Shown here: in pieces, positions 34,506-47,129 of the stretch
Numbering within the stretch: the stretch's first letter is position 1
How the letters are laid out: every line of letters begins with the position of its first letter
Source of the DNA: Thermothielavioides terrestris NRRL 8126
Lineage: Eukaryota; Ascomycota; Sordariomycetes; Sordariales; Chaetomiaceae
Reading direction: 5' to 3'
Length of the DNA: 64,000 nucleotides
Assembly: GCF_000226115.1 (NCBI RefSeq)
Contig: NC_016458.1
Span: 6,730,001-6,794,000 of the forward strand
Notes under the pieces: model-generated
Told to the model about the DNA's origin: nothing
What the model saw: the letters and a program-made list of their open reading frames with translations, nothing else
Database searches by the model: none
Made by a program: the position numbers and the translations under genes

Positions 34506-37500
34506 ATGGAATTCGACGTCCCTCCTCCGGCCGCGGACACGCCGCCGAAGCAGCTCTCGACATCGCCGTCGCAAAAATCCGTGACCCCGTCCACGCAGGG
34601 TGGAACCACGACAACCACCACGGCGACGGGACATGTGAGCTTCAGGAGGTCGGTATAGTTGGTGTCGTTGCTCTCCTTGGCTTTCACTAGGAGGTAGCTG
34701 GCTGGCCCGTTTGCGCTGACCCTGTGACTTGGCTTACGGCGAAAAGGCAGCGAGCCTCGAGAGCATGCGAGGTGAGTACGGGGCGGAGTTCTGGGGATTT
34801 GCTTTAGTATTCCAGGAGCCTGTGTCGGGCAGTGGGCTGGATGGAGCCGCTCCGAGGCTCTCTGTCCGATTACGACACTCTCGCCTATCGTACCTCGGCT
34901 CATCTGCGGTTATCTTGAGCATCGAGAGCTGACCAGTCACCTCTTCCAGACTTGCCATGCCCGCAAAGTACGGATGCCCTCATACCACCGGAAATACAAG
35001 GTTCACCCCGTGGATGGATGCTTACGTCCCGTCTGCTGCAGGTCCGCTGCGATGCCGCCAGCCTCGGTGTGCCGTGTACCAATTGCGTCGCGTTCCAGAT
35101 AGAATGTCGCATCCCGACGCCGAAACGGAAGAAGGCACCTCCCGTCGGTTCATCGACTCGAGATTCTGACAGGTACAGCAGTCGCCCCAAGAAGTGTTTC
35201 CTTCGCATTGGTCGCGACGCTAGAGGCCGCAGGTGCCCGGCCTGCCGCTTCCCGCGTCACCAGCCGACCGACCGCCAGGCCGTGCTGCGTGTCTAGCACG
35301 ATAAACGCTGTTTGTGCTGACCTGGCTGCAGCGAGCGCGGAGAACACGACGAACGGTCCCCTCTTCCGCCCGGCAGCACCACGTTCCCGAGCGGGACTCG
35401 ACCTCCAGCTGTTTATCACACCCAGGCAGGCACCCCATCGACTGCCAACACGGAGGCCGAGCAGCAAAAAAAGGAGGAGTTTGATAATGCAACGCTGGCC
35501 AACTACATGGACCTCGTCATGAAGCCGAAATTCACGAGGGCACCCATCACCGAAGCCGGGAGGGTAGCCTACTTGGGCGAGTCGTCCAACCTCACCCTCC
35601 TGGTCCACGACCGCCAGAGCGACGGAGACGTGGTGCACTACCCGTTGCCGGAGAACATCAGGGGCACGAGAGCGCGGTTGACCGACTTGGACAAGATCGA
35701 GATCGACATTCTCCACCAGCGAGGCGCCTTTCTGCTGCCCCCAAGGGCTCTCTGCGACGAGCTGGTCGAGTCCTACTTCACTTGGGTCCACCCGATCGTC
35801 CCAGTCGTCAACAGGACAAAGTTCATGCGCCGATATAGGGACCCGAAGAACCCTCCGTCGTTGCTGCTACTGCAGGCCATGCTGCTGGCCGGCTGTCGCG
35901 TCTGCACCAACCCGCAACTGATGGATGCAAACGGCTCGTCAACGCCTGCTGCGTTGACCTTCTACAAGAGAGCAAAGGCACTATACGATGCGAACTATGA
36001 GGACGACCGAGTGACCATCGTGCAGTCTCTCTTGCTGATGGGTTGGTATTGGGAGGGCCCCGAGGATGTCACCAAGAACGTGTTTTACTGGACCCGTGTC
36101 GCCACCATCGTGGCGCAAGGTTCGGGGATGCATCGTTCCGTGGAAGGATCACAACTGAGCAAGTCGGACAAGCGGCTATGGAAGCGGATCTGGTGGTCTC
36201 TATTCACGAGGGACCGGTCCGTGGCCGTGGCCCTCGGCCGGCCGTGCCACATCAATCTCGATGACTCGGACGTGGAGATGTTGACCGAGGACGATTTCAT
36301 CGAAGATGAACCCGACCAGCCCAGCGAATATCCACCTGACCCGGTCCACGTGCAGTTCTTCCTGCAGTATGTCAAGCTGTGCGAGATCATGGGGATCGTG
36401 CTCTCGCAGCAGTATTCCGTCGCAGCGAAGGGGCGCCGGCAGAACTCAATTGATCTAACACACAGCGACATGGCGCTCGCCGACTGGCTCCGGAATTGCC
36501 CCAAGCTGGTGTACTGGGAGATGCCGAAGCACCACTTCTGGTCTGCTCTGCTCCATTCGAACTACTACACCACCCTTTGCTTGCTGCATCGGGCGCATAT
36601 GCCGCCGAGTGGCTCCCACCGGTTCTCGGATGAGTCCGCGTATCCATCGCGAAATATCGCCTTCCAGGCGGCCGCCATGATTACGTCCATCATCGAGAAC
36701 CTTTCTGCGCGCGGTGAGCTGCGGTATTGTCCCGCTTTCGTCGTGTACAGCTTGTTTTCGGCCCTCATCATGCACGTCTATCAGATGCGATCGCCGGTGC
36801 CATCCATCCAGCAGGTGACGCAGGATCGGATACGGACCTGCATGACCGCCCTGAAGGACGTCTCCAAGGTCTGGCTTGTCGGTAAGATGGTGCACACGCT
36901 GTTCGAGTCCATCCTCGGCAACAAGGTACTCGAGGAGAGGCTTCAGAAGGCGGCGGGCAAGAGACACCACAAGGCACAACAAAGCCTAGCACGTCTTGAG
37001 AATCAACAGCAACAGCAACAACAGCAGCAGCAGCAACGCTACGGGCAAGAGCAGAAGCGAAAGTACGATGAGATGGCCATCGACTTCAGCGTGAGCACTC
37101 CCCAGCCGCCAGAGTCGTATGAACGCTCAAGACCGCAGACTCCGAGCCTCATGGCTAAGAACGAGCCGGCGTCTGGCGCCATGGCGCCTCCCACTCACGT
37201 GTCGCCACATGCTCGCAACGGTGACACATTCATGGGGGGAACGGCGTCGCGACCCCAGACGCGACCAGCAACTCCGTTTAACCCGTCCTTCTCGGTGCCG
37301 GCTACTCCTCCCGATCTCTATCTCGTCACGAGAAATTCGCCGAACCTGTCGCAGGCCATCTGGGAGAATTTCCAGCCGGACCAGCTGTTCCCGGAGAGCG
37401 CTCAAGTTCCCTTATTCCAGCAATCCTCGCCCCAACAAACGCACCAGAGCGTCGATCCGCACGTTGTGGCGCAGATGCAGAACCAAAATATGCAAGGGCT

Positions 37501-37901
37501 GCCCGCCGATGGCGGACAAACCTCCTTCGGCCCGGACGTGCCTAAGAGGGGGAAGGGCGGGAGCCCGCTGCAGCAGAATTCCATGCTGCAGCCCGGCATG
37601 GCTGCTGGTTTCCAACAGGGCCAGGCCCAGCAGGGCGGCAATATGTGGCAAGGGTTCGATACATCCATGGTTGATGGGCAGAGCCCCAGCGACAGCTGGA
37701 GCACGGGCTCTGCCCAAGGCCAGGCCGTACCGGCGACCCTCAACGTGGAGGACTGGTGAGTACCTACCTAGGCTACACTTACGCCCTTTTTGCTTGATTC
37801 GATGGGGATGAACGGCTTCTGATCTGGAGTACAGGTTCCAATTTTTCGGCATTAATGGCGACCCGATGCAGATGAGCCTCGACGGCATGCCATTGGGTTG
37901 A
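34506..37901 (+). CDS. Zn2Cys6 transcription factor of the CTF1-beta/FarB type
   Basis: Six exons (34506-34648, 34747-34771, 34950-34967, 35042-35172, 35332-37755, 37835-37901) join in frame to 935 residues. The zinc cluster uses Cys 55, 58, 65, 74, 77 and 84 (C-x2-C-x6-C-x8-C-x2-C-x6-C), followed by a basic PKRKK linker. Its coding sequence is split over exons of 25, 18 and 131 bp. A fungal-specific regulatory domain follows, with WVHPIVPVVNRTKFMRRYRD, LLLMGWYWEGPEDVTKN and LWKRIWWSLFTRDR. Near residue 660-675 there is a polyglutamine run, and the C-terminus is Gln/Pro-rich, as in activation regions. The regulatory domain resembles cutinase transcription factor 1 beta and FarB, regulators of cutin or short-chain fatty-acid use, but target genes cannot be read from sequence. 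No lipid-catabolic genes are adjacent. The last exon (FQFFGINGDP) is short but in frame. Confidence 0.92.
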
Positions 37902-38031
37902 CGGCGGGGTAGGCGCGCTAGAAAGGGGTGAAAGGGATGCAAGGGCGCGTGGGAAAAGGGGTGTATGCGCCGATGCTGCGCAACCGAAGCCAACTGGCGG
38001 GAGAAGCATTCTAATAAGCATCTATTTGCCA

Positions 38032-38091
38032 TGAACGAGTAGCCTACGTTTCGCTTTGCTGGTGAACGAGTAGTGTACGTTTCGCTTGCTG
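38032..38091. repeat. Imperfect tandem repeat, about 30-bp unit, two copies
   Basis: Two adjacent copies of a unit starting TGAACGAGTAG and ending GTTTCGCTT(T)GCTG. They lie about 130 bp downstream of the regulator's stop codon, probably in its 3' untranslated region. Confidence 0.8.
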
Positions 38092-38775
38092 TATTGAAGT
38101 CGGCGCCAGCGTAATCAAAGCCGCGGTTGATTCCAACGCTCGTCGGCATTGGCGATGCACAACATGGTCAAGGTTGGGCCGCAGATTGGGCCGCGCAACC
38201 CGTCATGGCGCAGCCATCTACGGAGTTCCTTGTTGAGCAGGCAACACAATTTAGCCCCCCATGGATGGAATGAGCGGACAGGATGCTCCAATGTGTTTCT
38301 GGGGGTAATGTAAAGACGCCCTTTTTTTTGTACGGGAACAGGATGGTCGCATCATGTTTTCAATTCCCCTGTGGAGCTCCGTTTCCGCCCGAACAAGGTT
38401 CATCTGATGCCGTGCTCTGGGGTTGCTTCTCAGATGGCCGGATGCAAGTTGAGGAGGGGAGGGGCCGGGCCGCTGCGCTGCGCTCTTAGGCTATGACCCT
38501 CTTGCTCCGCACTTGGTTCGCCATTCGAGAAACATCCCACTGCATCTCAGCGAGCACCAGCCACCAATCGACTTCCTTACAGCGCACCGTACACCCCTGT
38601 CGTCGTGGGCGCTTCGTTTGGCCATGCTTCGGAACCAATCGCTGGCTGGGGATGGTTTCTTGGCTGGCGGTTCTGGAGCAGCGGCCGCTGCTCTGTGCTG
38701 CGGCGAGGTTTGGGCGTCTGCTCTGTGTCGTATCCGTCGGCCTCGTTAATATCCGAGGACGGCCAGTCAAGAAAG

Positions 38776-38813
38776 GTTTGGTGTAATAAACGACGTTTGG
38801 TGTAATACACGAC
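38776..38813. repeat. Tandem repeat, 19-bp unit, two copies
   Basis: GTTTGGTGTAATAAACGAC is followed directly by a second copy with one difference (TAATACAC). Noncoding. Confidence 0.85.
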
Positions 38814-39832
38814 GCTACCGCAGCACGTCGACAGGGAAGCCCGGATGGGTTGACGAGAATTTGTTCACCTTTTTATGGTGACCTTGCAGGTCATCATGCA
38901 TGAACAAACTGAATGCTCTCAAAGTGGTTGGCTAGAAAAACTGTGTGATGTGTGAAGAGATAAAGAGCATTGCAGCGAGGCGGTCAGTTGAGTAAGCGCG
39001 GGGTTGCCCTTTCCAAAGCGAATGGATGATTGACGGCGGCATCGGCGCCTGCAAGACCGCTTTAGGCGCCTGCCTGGTCTCATACATCGACCCCGCAAAC
39101 GCTCGCTACGTTGGGCAGCGGCTGGCCTGGTGACCAACCGCGAAACCTTCTCTCTTCGAAACGCGCGGGCTCTCCTCCGTCAGCGGCTGGCGACTAATAG
39201 CCGACGGGGGCCAGGGATCTAGATGCCTCTGTATCACGGTGAGGTGCAGCAGGCAGGCGTTCACATTACTAGGCAGCAGGAGGCCCCACTAATGTATGGA
39301 TGGACATCTCCGCTGCGTTCAGAGAACAGGTCCGTACCGTCAGGTACTGTCGCTGCAACCCCAAGTACTTGGTCAGCGGCGCCAGCTGTCTGCCGTCTCC
39401 CACTCTGCAATCTGCGAAGGGTGTTCTGACGCTTTCCATACCTACCAAAGCTTACACAGCGCCATCGGAAGAAATCTCGCACCCTCACAACGCTGCGCTG
39501 AATGGAATCTAACTGGACTTCGGATATGTGCACCAGTTACCTCACGAATCCCTGTCGGACGCCCTGACCCTGACGTAAACCCCGGAGCAGCAGCCCCAGG
39601 CTCATAACCCCGCCTACGCAGCGAGTTTACAAGTCACTATCTGTACCTCTTCTACCTGACCTTCACCGTACTAGCGGATCATTCACGCGCGTTGCGCTCC
39701 TGCCGGAAATCCACCTGGTAGCTCTTTCGACCGCCATTTTCAACATCCCTCGGCGACAGTGGCGGTGCCAGGTCCGGGCTCGTCATCGCCGTCCTGCCGC
39801 GCGCAGACGGAGACCAGGACGCCTTGCCCAAG

Positions 39833-42800
39833 ATGGCGCAAGCGCCCATGATCTCGGTGCCCCTCAAGGCCACCAACGAGATCGACTGGGTCACGCCGCT
39901 GAAGGCGTACATCAAGAACACGTACGGCGACGATCCGGAGCGGTATGCCGAGGAGTGCGCCACTCTCAACCGGCTACGGCAGGACATGCGCGGGGCTGGG
40001 AAGGACAGCACCGCTGGGAGGGATCTGCTGTACCGCTACTATGGCCAACTCGAGCTGCTAGACCTGCGCTTCCCCATCGACGAGCAGCACATCAGGGTGT
40101 TGTTTACGTGGTAAATAGCGACTGTCCCCAGGACCTCACTCGTGCCGCTCCTCCCACCGCGGCCTTGTTCGCTTCTCGCCGCTAACACTCTTCTGGTGCA
40201 GGTTCGATGCCTTCACGCACAAGCCCACGTCGCAGTACTCGCTGGCCTTCGAAAAGGCCTCCATTATTTTCAACATCTCGGCCGTTCTGTCATGCCACGC
40301 TGCCAACCGGACACGCAGTGAAGAGTCGGGGCTCAAGCAGGCCTACCATTCGTTCCAGGCCTCGGCCGGCATGTTTACCTACATCAACGAGAACTTCCTC
40401 CACGCGCCGTCCTCCGACCTGAGCAGGGACACGGTCAAGACGCTCATAAACATAATGCTGGCACAGGCGCAGGAGGTCTTCCTTGAGAAGCAGATCACTG
40501 ACCAGAAGAAGATTGGCCTCCTGGCAAAGCTCGCGAGCCAGGCCGCAACGCTGTATGGACAAGCTCTCGAGGGCGTGCAGGACAACGTCACCAAAGCGAT
40601 ATTCGAAAAGGTCTGGCTGTTGATGGTGCAGGTCAAGTTCAACCTCATGAACTCGATCGCGCAGTACTACCAGGCGCTTGCCGACGACGACGCCAACTCG
40701 CACGGTCTGGCCGTCGCTCGTCTCCAGGTCGCCGAGGGACACGCCCGGGAGGCCAACAAAACCGCCAATAGTTTCCCTAGTTCTGTACCCCCCAGCTCAA
40801 ATCTAACCGCGGACTGCGGCCTAGTCCTGGCCGAAATCACGAAGAGGCACCTTGTGAAGGTTCAGCAAAAGCTCAAGGAGCTGACGAAAGACAACGATTT
40901 CATTTACCACCAGCCGGTGCCTGACGCGGCAGGCGTGCCGGCCGTCTCCAAGCTGCCCGCAGCTAAGCCCATACCAGTCAGTGAGCTTTACGCGGGGCAG
41001 GATATTCAGCGGATTACCGGGCCGGATCTTTTTGCCAAGATAGTACCACTGGCCGTTACCGAATCGGCGAGCTTGTACGACGAGGAAAAGGCCAAGCTCG
41101 TGAGGGCAGAGACCGAGAGGGTGGACGCTGCGAACAGCGAGATGGCCGCGAGCCTGGACTATCTAAGACTGCCCGGAGCCTTGCAGATTTTGAAAGGCGG
41201 CTTTGACCAGGAGATTCTGCCCGACGAGGACTTCCGGACCTGGTGTGTCGATGTCGCCGACCACGAAGACCCCTCCAAGATCTTCGATTTCCTGCACGAG
41301 CAGAAGCAGTCCATCGTGGCGACTCTGGAGAGAAGCAGCAAGCAGTTGGACATGGAGGAGAGTGTTTGCGAGAAGATGAGGTCCAAATACGGGTCGGAAT
41401 GGACGCAGCAGCCGAGCTCGCGGCTTACCACGACTCTGAGGAGTGATATGCGGAACTACAGGGAAGCTTTGGAGGAGGCCGCGAGAAGCGACGGCCAGCT
41501 GGCCACGAAGTTGCGGCAGAATGAAGCCGAGTTCAGCGAGATGCGCGCCGCTGCCGAGACCGGCGAGGTCGATGCCCTATTCCAACGAGCCGTGAAGAAG
41601 GTGCGAAAATCGAGCAGCGCAAACAGCCCGTCCTCTGAGCCCAACTTATTGGACGCCGACTTCGACGACAGCGGGCCCAGCGTTGTTGAGCAGATTGCAA
41701 AGGTGGAGGACATACTCAAGAAGCTTAATCTCATCAAGAGGGAGCGCATTCAAGTGCTCAAGGACCTAAAAGAGAAGGTATATTCCTCGTTGTGGCAATC
41801 GGTTTGGTGAGAACGGAGCTGACAGCAGCAGGCGCACAATGATGACATATCTCAAATCCTGATCCTGAACAAGAAGTCGATCGCCAACTACGAGCAACAG
41901 CTCTTCCAGCAGGAGCTCGAGAAGTACCGACCATACCAGAACCGCTTGGTCCAGGCGACCCACAAACAGGCGGCCCTGATGCGAGAATTGACTGTTGCGT
42001 TTAACGGCCTGCTGCAAGACAAGAGGGTGCGGGCAGAGCAGAGCAAATACGAGTCCTTCCAGCGGCAGAGAGGGGCGGTGATCAGCAAATACAAGCGCGC
42101 GTACCAGGAATTCTTGGATCTGGAAGCCGGTCTGCAGAGCGCAAAGACCTGGTATCAGGAAATGAAGGAGACGGTCGAGAGCTTGGAGAAGAACGTCGAG
42201 ACGTTCGTGAACAACCGAAGGGCAGAAGGCGCCCAGCTTCTAAAGCAGATCGAGCAAGACCGTGCTGCGAGCAAGAGTGCACAAGCCGCACTGGAGCAGG
42301 AGAGACTAAGGGGCTTGATGGAACGCATGTCGCTGGAGGCGCCGCCGACATCACCGCAGACGACGTCAACGCGACCGACACCCGCGCCACTCACATTCAC
42401 TTCGACACCCTTGTACCCTCAGACAAACTTCACTGGACAATACCAGATCCCCAGCTCCCCTCCCCCGACGCAGACAACCGCCCCGCAATCTTACATGCAG
42501 CAACCGGGACAGACCTTCACCTACAACCCCAGCTCGCATGGCCGTATCCCCGGCCCAACGTCTCCGCCGCCCACACAAAGCACCTTCAACATCGGGCCCA
42601 TGCGCCCCGGGCCCGCCTCCCCGCCACCGACACAGGCGACCTTCCCCCCGCAAACAGGATACAGCACGTACGGCAACCCTGCCGCGATGCCCCAACAGCA
42701 GCAGCAACCACAACCCCCAACACAGCAGCAACAGCAGCACGCCAGCTACATCCCACCAAATTTTGTGCCGCCGCCGCCACCGCCCGGGCCTCCCCCGCTC

Positions 42801-42944
42801 GGTCCCCAGCAGACGATCCATTACGGCTCGGAATACTACCCGGGCGACCCGAATGCCGGGCGGCCGGGTTCGTCGCAGCAGCACCTCCAAACGCCGGCAC
42901 AGGGACAGCAGGATCCATGGGCGGGATTGAGTGCTTGGAAGTGA
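39833..42944 (+). CDS. BRO1: BRO1-domain protein, ESCRT-associated vacuolar sorting factor
   Basis: Three exons (39833-40110, 40202-41777, 41832-42944) join in frame to 988 residues. Residues about 5-400 form a BRO1 domain (ISVPLKATNEIDWVTPLKAY, RYYGQLELLDLRFP, FEKASIIFNISAVLSCHA, QAQEVFLEKQ). A helical V-type domain follows (LYDEEKAKLVRAETERVDAA, then a long coiled-coil stretch to about 780). The C-terminus is rich in Pro, Gln and Thr with repeated SPPPTQ units. Bro1 binds Snf7 of ESCRT-III on endosomes and recruits the ubiquitin hydrolase Doa4 during sorting into multivesicular bodies. The alternative homologue, Rim20/PalA, is less likely because of the long proline/glutamine-rich tail with SPPPTQ repeats. 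An ATG three codons upstream (39824) is an alternative start; 39833 was preferred because fungal homologues begin close to the PMISVPLK block. Confidence 0.93.
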
Positions 42945-43495
42945 GTGGGACGCAGTAGGGTTGGCGGTGTGTTCAACTGGGGTGTGAGAGGAGCTCCTTT
43001 ATGAAGTAGCTAAGCAGTATGAACTAGGCCCGCGGAAGAAGTGCTGTGTCGTTGATGGGGGGCTTAGACACTGGTAGGGTGGGGAGAGATACCCTCAGAC
43101 GCCGTAGGCAGAGAACGAGGGAGATACACAGCACATACTACGGAGTAGGCCAACTCATGCGAAGCAGGATATTCCCAACGCCAAATCGAGGTGGCTGCGT
43201 GATGTGTACGTCGATGGGTCATGTCGCCCCCTGAATGCCAAGCCCTCGCCCGATTCTAGTTCCCTTTTCCGAGTGCTGCTGTGTCTCAACCCAACCCAAC
43301 TCGCCGTCGGTGCCATGCAGAAACGAACTACATTATGTCCCATAACAGTCACTGCTACAGTACATGGGTGGAAACCAGCTTCGAGACGCCCAGGTCCATG
43401 CTCGGGGACCTTCTCACCGACGAGACGAACCCGGTAACCTCTTGCCCAGGTGCTCCACTTCTTGCCCCCCCACCCGCCCCCCCCCCCCCCCCCCC

Positions 43496-43529
<34 letters not shown>

Positions 43530-44331
43530 AAAAAAAAGAAAAAAAGGAGGAAGTGGCTAACCGGAACTGACCGGAGAGGAGAGCCGCGCAGAGAAGAATA
43601 AGAAGAACATGAAGCCGAAAACAAGTTGACCGGCAAAACGGACAAAAAAGGGGCAAAAGACATACAGCACCGAGGATTCCCCAGTCGTCACCGACCTGAG
43701 TACTAATTCGGCGGTCGGTAGCTTGTCTAGGGGAGAGCGGACGGGATCCCGAATTCTCTACCGCCTGTGGCCGTATGTACTGGACATGGCGCGGGAAGGG
43801 GGTTGATATTTGGTTGGCCCTTGGGAGGGTTGGGTTTGCCGGGTCGGGATGGGGGAGCGGAGGAACATGCGACGGAGTCTGAATGGAGGGAGTTCGTCAT
43901 CGCGAACGTTATGTTAATTCCCGGTAAACTTAAATAGGTAAAGGGGGTGTGTTATTTGGAAAACGATTTGGGGAGCATTTACAGTTGCGTTTTGGGGGTA
44001 GTTGATCGCGGAGCTAACTGGAGGGTGCTATGATAGGGGCAATAAACAACATGCACATTGGAGGGACGAATTCCGGAAGTTCGTAGAGAGATCGTTGAAG
44101 AGGAGCATTGGATGCCCCGGCTATGGGCATTGTGAATTTCTATTTTCCTTCTTGCTCGCTCATAATAATAATGGACCTGCTCTAACCCCTGGTTCATCGT
44201 TCAGCGTGAGGTCTCCATCCCCATGATCGATAATTCGGAACCGCTGAACGCATCTTTTACGCCGGCCAACCCAACGAAAGCCCGGTTCCCTTACTTGCCC
44301 AGTCTCTCCTCGCACTCCGTGTTCCCGCCCA
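42945..44331. other. Intergenic between BRO1 and the FSH hydrolase (convergent)
   Basis: No gene recognised; both neighbours end here. A C20-A31 tract lies at 43477-43527. Apparent frames across it (poly-Pro/poly-Lys) are artefacts. Confidence 0.6.
43477..43527. repeat. Adjacent C20 and A31 homopolymers
   Basis: Twenty C immediately followed by 31 A, then an A/G-rich stretch to about 43560. Length is probably unstable. Confidence 0.9.
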
Positions 44332-45409
44332 CTACTCCTTCACCGCCGGTGCCTTCTCGCGCTGTGTGTCCTCGACAAGCCCGCTGATCAACTCTGCGAT
44401 CTTGGAGGACACCTCACTGGTCCGAGGAATCTCGTGTCCGCCACCGTGGTCGTAGAGCTTGCGCTGGTCGCAAAAATGCGCCAGCTGCAGGCTGGCAGGC
44501 CAGCGCGGGTCCTTAGCCCCGTAGACATGCACCGTGGGGATCTTGATGCGCAAGTCCTTGGGCATGGTGGTGAAGTCGAGCCCGAACACGTCGGTCTCGT
44601 CCGGCATCTGGTCCGGCTTGTGCACCAGGTCGGAAACGTCGTCCCACAGGCCCACGCCGCGCTCGATCAGGTTGGGGTTGGCGGCGTAGTCGAACAGGTA
44701 AAGCGCCTTCTTCCGCAGGCCCCGGGCCGTCTTCTCGTTGATGTCGCGGGCCCGCTGCGTCACGTCGACGCCCAGGTCCTCGAGCGCGGGCAGCGGCACG
44801 CCGCCGCATATGAAGACGGCCGCCTGGAAGGGCAGCGGCTTGTCGGGCGTCTCGCGCGCGTGGTACAGCAGGTAGCTGCTGATCAGCGCGCAGCCCTGCG
44901 AGAAGCCCATGAGGATGTCGAAGGGGCCGTGCCGCTCGATGTAGTCGGTCACCGCGAGGTGGGAGAGCTTGATTGCGTTGGGGGTCTGGTCCTTCCACCA
45001 GGCGTAGTAGGCGCGCTTTGTAAAGAGAACCTCGGCGCCGGGCGCCGGGGCGCAGGGGAAGGGGGCATCGATGAAGACGAAGGTGAAGTGGGGCGGCAGC
45101 TTGGAGCGAAAGGCCGCTGTTTAAGGGGATCGGGACCCTGTCAGTGTCTCGTGTGTTGCGAAAGGGCCAGGAAAACAGGTTTCTACACGACGAAAAGGAG
45201 TACACACAGGTCTGGGATTTGAATATCTCAGCGCTCGTGCCCATGCCGTGCAGGCCGAGGATCCTGATCTTGCGGGGCTCTTCCGGTCCTTCCACGGTGA
45301 CGCTGCTGCTGTGACTAGGCGTCTGCAGGAACGTGCCCGAGGATGTGCCGGATACTAGGGCAGAGGACGGGTCGGGGGAGAGCCCGGAGGGTGTAGTCGA
45401 CGACGCCAT
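44332..45409 (-). CDS. FSH1-family serine hydrolase (alpha/beta hydrolase)
   Basis: Two exons (45208-45409 and 44332-45116) join in frame to 328 residues. The FSH domain starts at about residue 47 with KIRILGLHGMGTSAEIFKSQ and continues FVFIDAPFPC, KLSHLAVTDYIERHGPFDI, and the nucleophile elbow LMGFSQGCAL with Ser at about 140. It ends with an acid-loop segment HVYGAKDPRW and the catalytic His region DHGGGHEIPR. A Ser/Thr-rich stretch of about 45 residues precedes the domain. Family members include yeast Fsh1-3 and the thioesterase-like enzymes of some polyketide pathways (LovG type). No polyketide synthase is nearby, so a general esterase role is more likely. An open frame continues upstream of 45409 with an earlier ATG at 45499; the internal ATG at 45409 was preferred because the extra 30 residues look like leader sequence. 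Confidence 0.92.
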
Positions 45410-46442
45410 TGTGCGGTCCTGAAGGAGCTTTCGCAGTTTTTCTGATCGATGAGTCGTTACCAAGCAAGGTAGGCAGGCAGGATAGCCTATACCAGGCACC
45501 TATTATTGCTCAGAGAAACACGCTCGAGGATGAGGAAGCCCGAGAAGTCCACGGAAGAGCACGAAACGGGATGTGCCCAACTCAGCCCGGGAAAAGTAGG
45601 GAGCAGTCCTGCAAGAAGGGCAGGAGCTCTCCGCAATGAGCACAAACAGGCAGCACGAAGGTCAGCTTCTAGCGCACTGTAGCTGTACCTACCCGATCTT
45701 GGTAGCTACGATTTTGGCAGGCGCATCATTGATATTGCGGGTGGGCAGTGGCGAAGCATCGGGGTTCGTTTGGAGAGTTCCGCACAGAGCAAGAGCGCTG
45801 TGCCTCGCTTCTGCAGCACATCGGACTCCGACCGAGCGGGTCAGCAGAGCCCTGCCGTTCCCGAGCCGCGTTCCGGAGTTTAAGGTTAGGTAACGTTGAT
45901 GTAACTTACCTGATGTTTGGCATTGTCGGAGGATTTCTGACTGGTCGTGGTCCGAATGTCCCGTTCAGCTGGGAAGTCACCGGACTCCCGACTCGTGTTA
46001 GTGGCCAAGTGAGAATGGCAACGAGTGTACTTCAGTGGAGGAATACCTCGAGCCTCCAGAGGTGCGGAGCTTCATAACGTGAACGATTCTCCTTATTCGG
46101 AAATGAACCATGCAGACAACGCCGGCCCGTTTACTCTGTCTTTTGCAGTGTATATCCCCCAACATGCCGGTGTCAACCTTGGCCATCCGGGCAGCATGTG
46201 CCGACCCCCCGGTTCTTCTGTTCTCTTAACCAGTTAAGGCGCCGCATATCGTCCCCTCGCAGGGCTCCATTTGCACTTCTTTATTTCCCTGAACAAGAAA
46301 AGAAAGGTAAGAATTTTGCTTATAAAAAAAAGAAGCATAGACCGAGGTCGTTACTTAGTCCTCTCCCCGAGCATCCGCCTTATCTCCTCCCCGGTCTTCT
46401 CCATCCCCCCACCCACCTCCCCGCCAGCTCCCCCCTCTCTAA
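45410..46442. other. Intergenic upstream of the FSH hydrolase
   Basis: Promoter region of the FSH-family gene plus about 500 bp in which I see no gene. Confidence 0.5.
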
Positions 46443-47129
46443 CTAGATGTTATTACTCTTTATTTCCCCAGCACCAACCCACGAATAAGCATCTGCGCCG
46501 CCCGCTGCCGCCGCCTGCCCGCCCTTGCCCTTGCGCGCCCCCAGCCATGGCGCCGGGTCGGGCCGCAGCTGCAGCGCGGCGACCGCGCCCGCCTCGAGCG
46601 TATGCTGCGCCGCCTCGTGGGCGAGGGAGTTGGCCGACTGGTGTTTGGGGTTGGGTTTACGGGTGAAGGTTTGGCGGGAGGTGGCTGCTCTGGTGGTGGT
46701 GGTGGTGGAAGGGGAGCTGGAGCGGGACCGGGACCGGAAGGAACGGGATGGGCCACAGGGTGAGCGGCTTTTCCGCGAGGCTGACGGCGGCTCGAGGGAT
46801 CCGTGGCCTGAGCTCTGCTGCTGCTGCCGTGGCAACGGGCTTCGGAGACGGCTGTTCGGCGGTGAGGGTCGTCGCGGTACCCGGCATGATACTGCTCTCT
46901 GCCTGCGGAGGTGCGTGAGGTACTGCTGTGTTGAGAGATAGCATCTGCCCCGCGGGTCATAGTACGTGTCTTGCAAGTCGAAGCTTGGAGCGCGGGAACG
47001 GCTTGTTGTCACGGCGTCCCGGTGGCCTCTCCTGCTGGAATACCGGCTGGTGCTGCATCGGTCGTCGGGCACACGCTGAGACGAGAAGCCACTGGGCGGA
47101 GGTAAGCCGACAGCAGACTGCACAATCAA
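46443..47129 (-). CDS. Doubtful gene: Ser/Arg/Pro-rich protein with a fungal C-terminal helical block
   Basis: A 228-codon frame on the minus strand is rich in Ser, Arg and Pro. It ends with a more ordered block, SLAHEAAQHTLEAGAVAALQ, then LRPDPAPWLGARKGKGGQAA. I recall comparable Ala/Gly-rich blocks at the ends of fungal low-complexity nuclear or cell-wall-related proteins. The frame has no internal ATG and starts at TTG, so an upstream exon with the true start would be required; I could not place one. A second overlapping frame (46657-46944) does begin with ATG, but stops before the ordered block. The structure is therefore unresolved and may be partly noncoding. Confidence 0.3.
   Translation of the reverse strand: MIVQSAVGLPPPSGFSSQRVPDDRCSTSRYSSRRGHRDAVTTSRSRAPSFDLQDTYYDPRGRCYLSTQQYLTHLRRQRAVSCRVPRRPSPPNSRLRSPLPRQQQQSSGHGSLEPPSASRKSRSPCGPSRSFRSRSRSSSPSTTTTTRAATSRQTFTRKPNPKHQSANSLAHEAAQHTLEAGAVAALQLRPDPAPWLGARKGKGGQAAAAGGADAYSWVGAGEIKSNNI

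Larger units (their letters stand above)
37902..39832. other. Intergenic between the Zn2Cys6 regulator and BRO1
   Basis: About 1.9 kb with no gene recognised. It contains two short tandem repeats (listed separately). Confidence 0.5.

Noticed and set aside
34060..34584. Arg/Ser-rich frame overlapping the first exon of the Zn2Cys6 regulator
   Set aside because: The regulator's first exon in another phase joins to the zinc cluster; this frame has no support.
43281..43663. Frames with poly-Lys, poly-Pro or poly-Phe/Gly near 43.5 kb
   Set aside because: They translate the C20/A31 homopolymers and flanking noncoding DNA.
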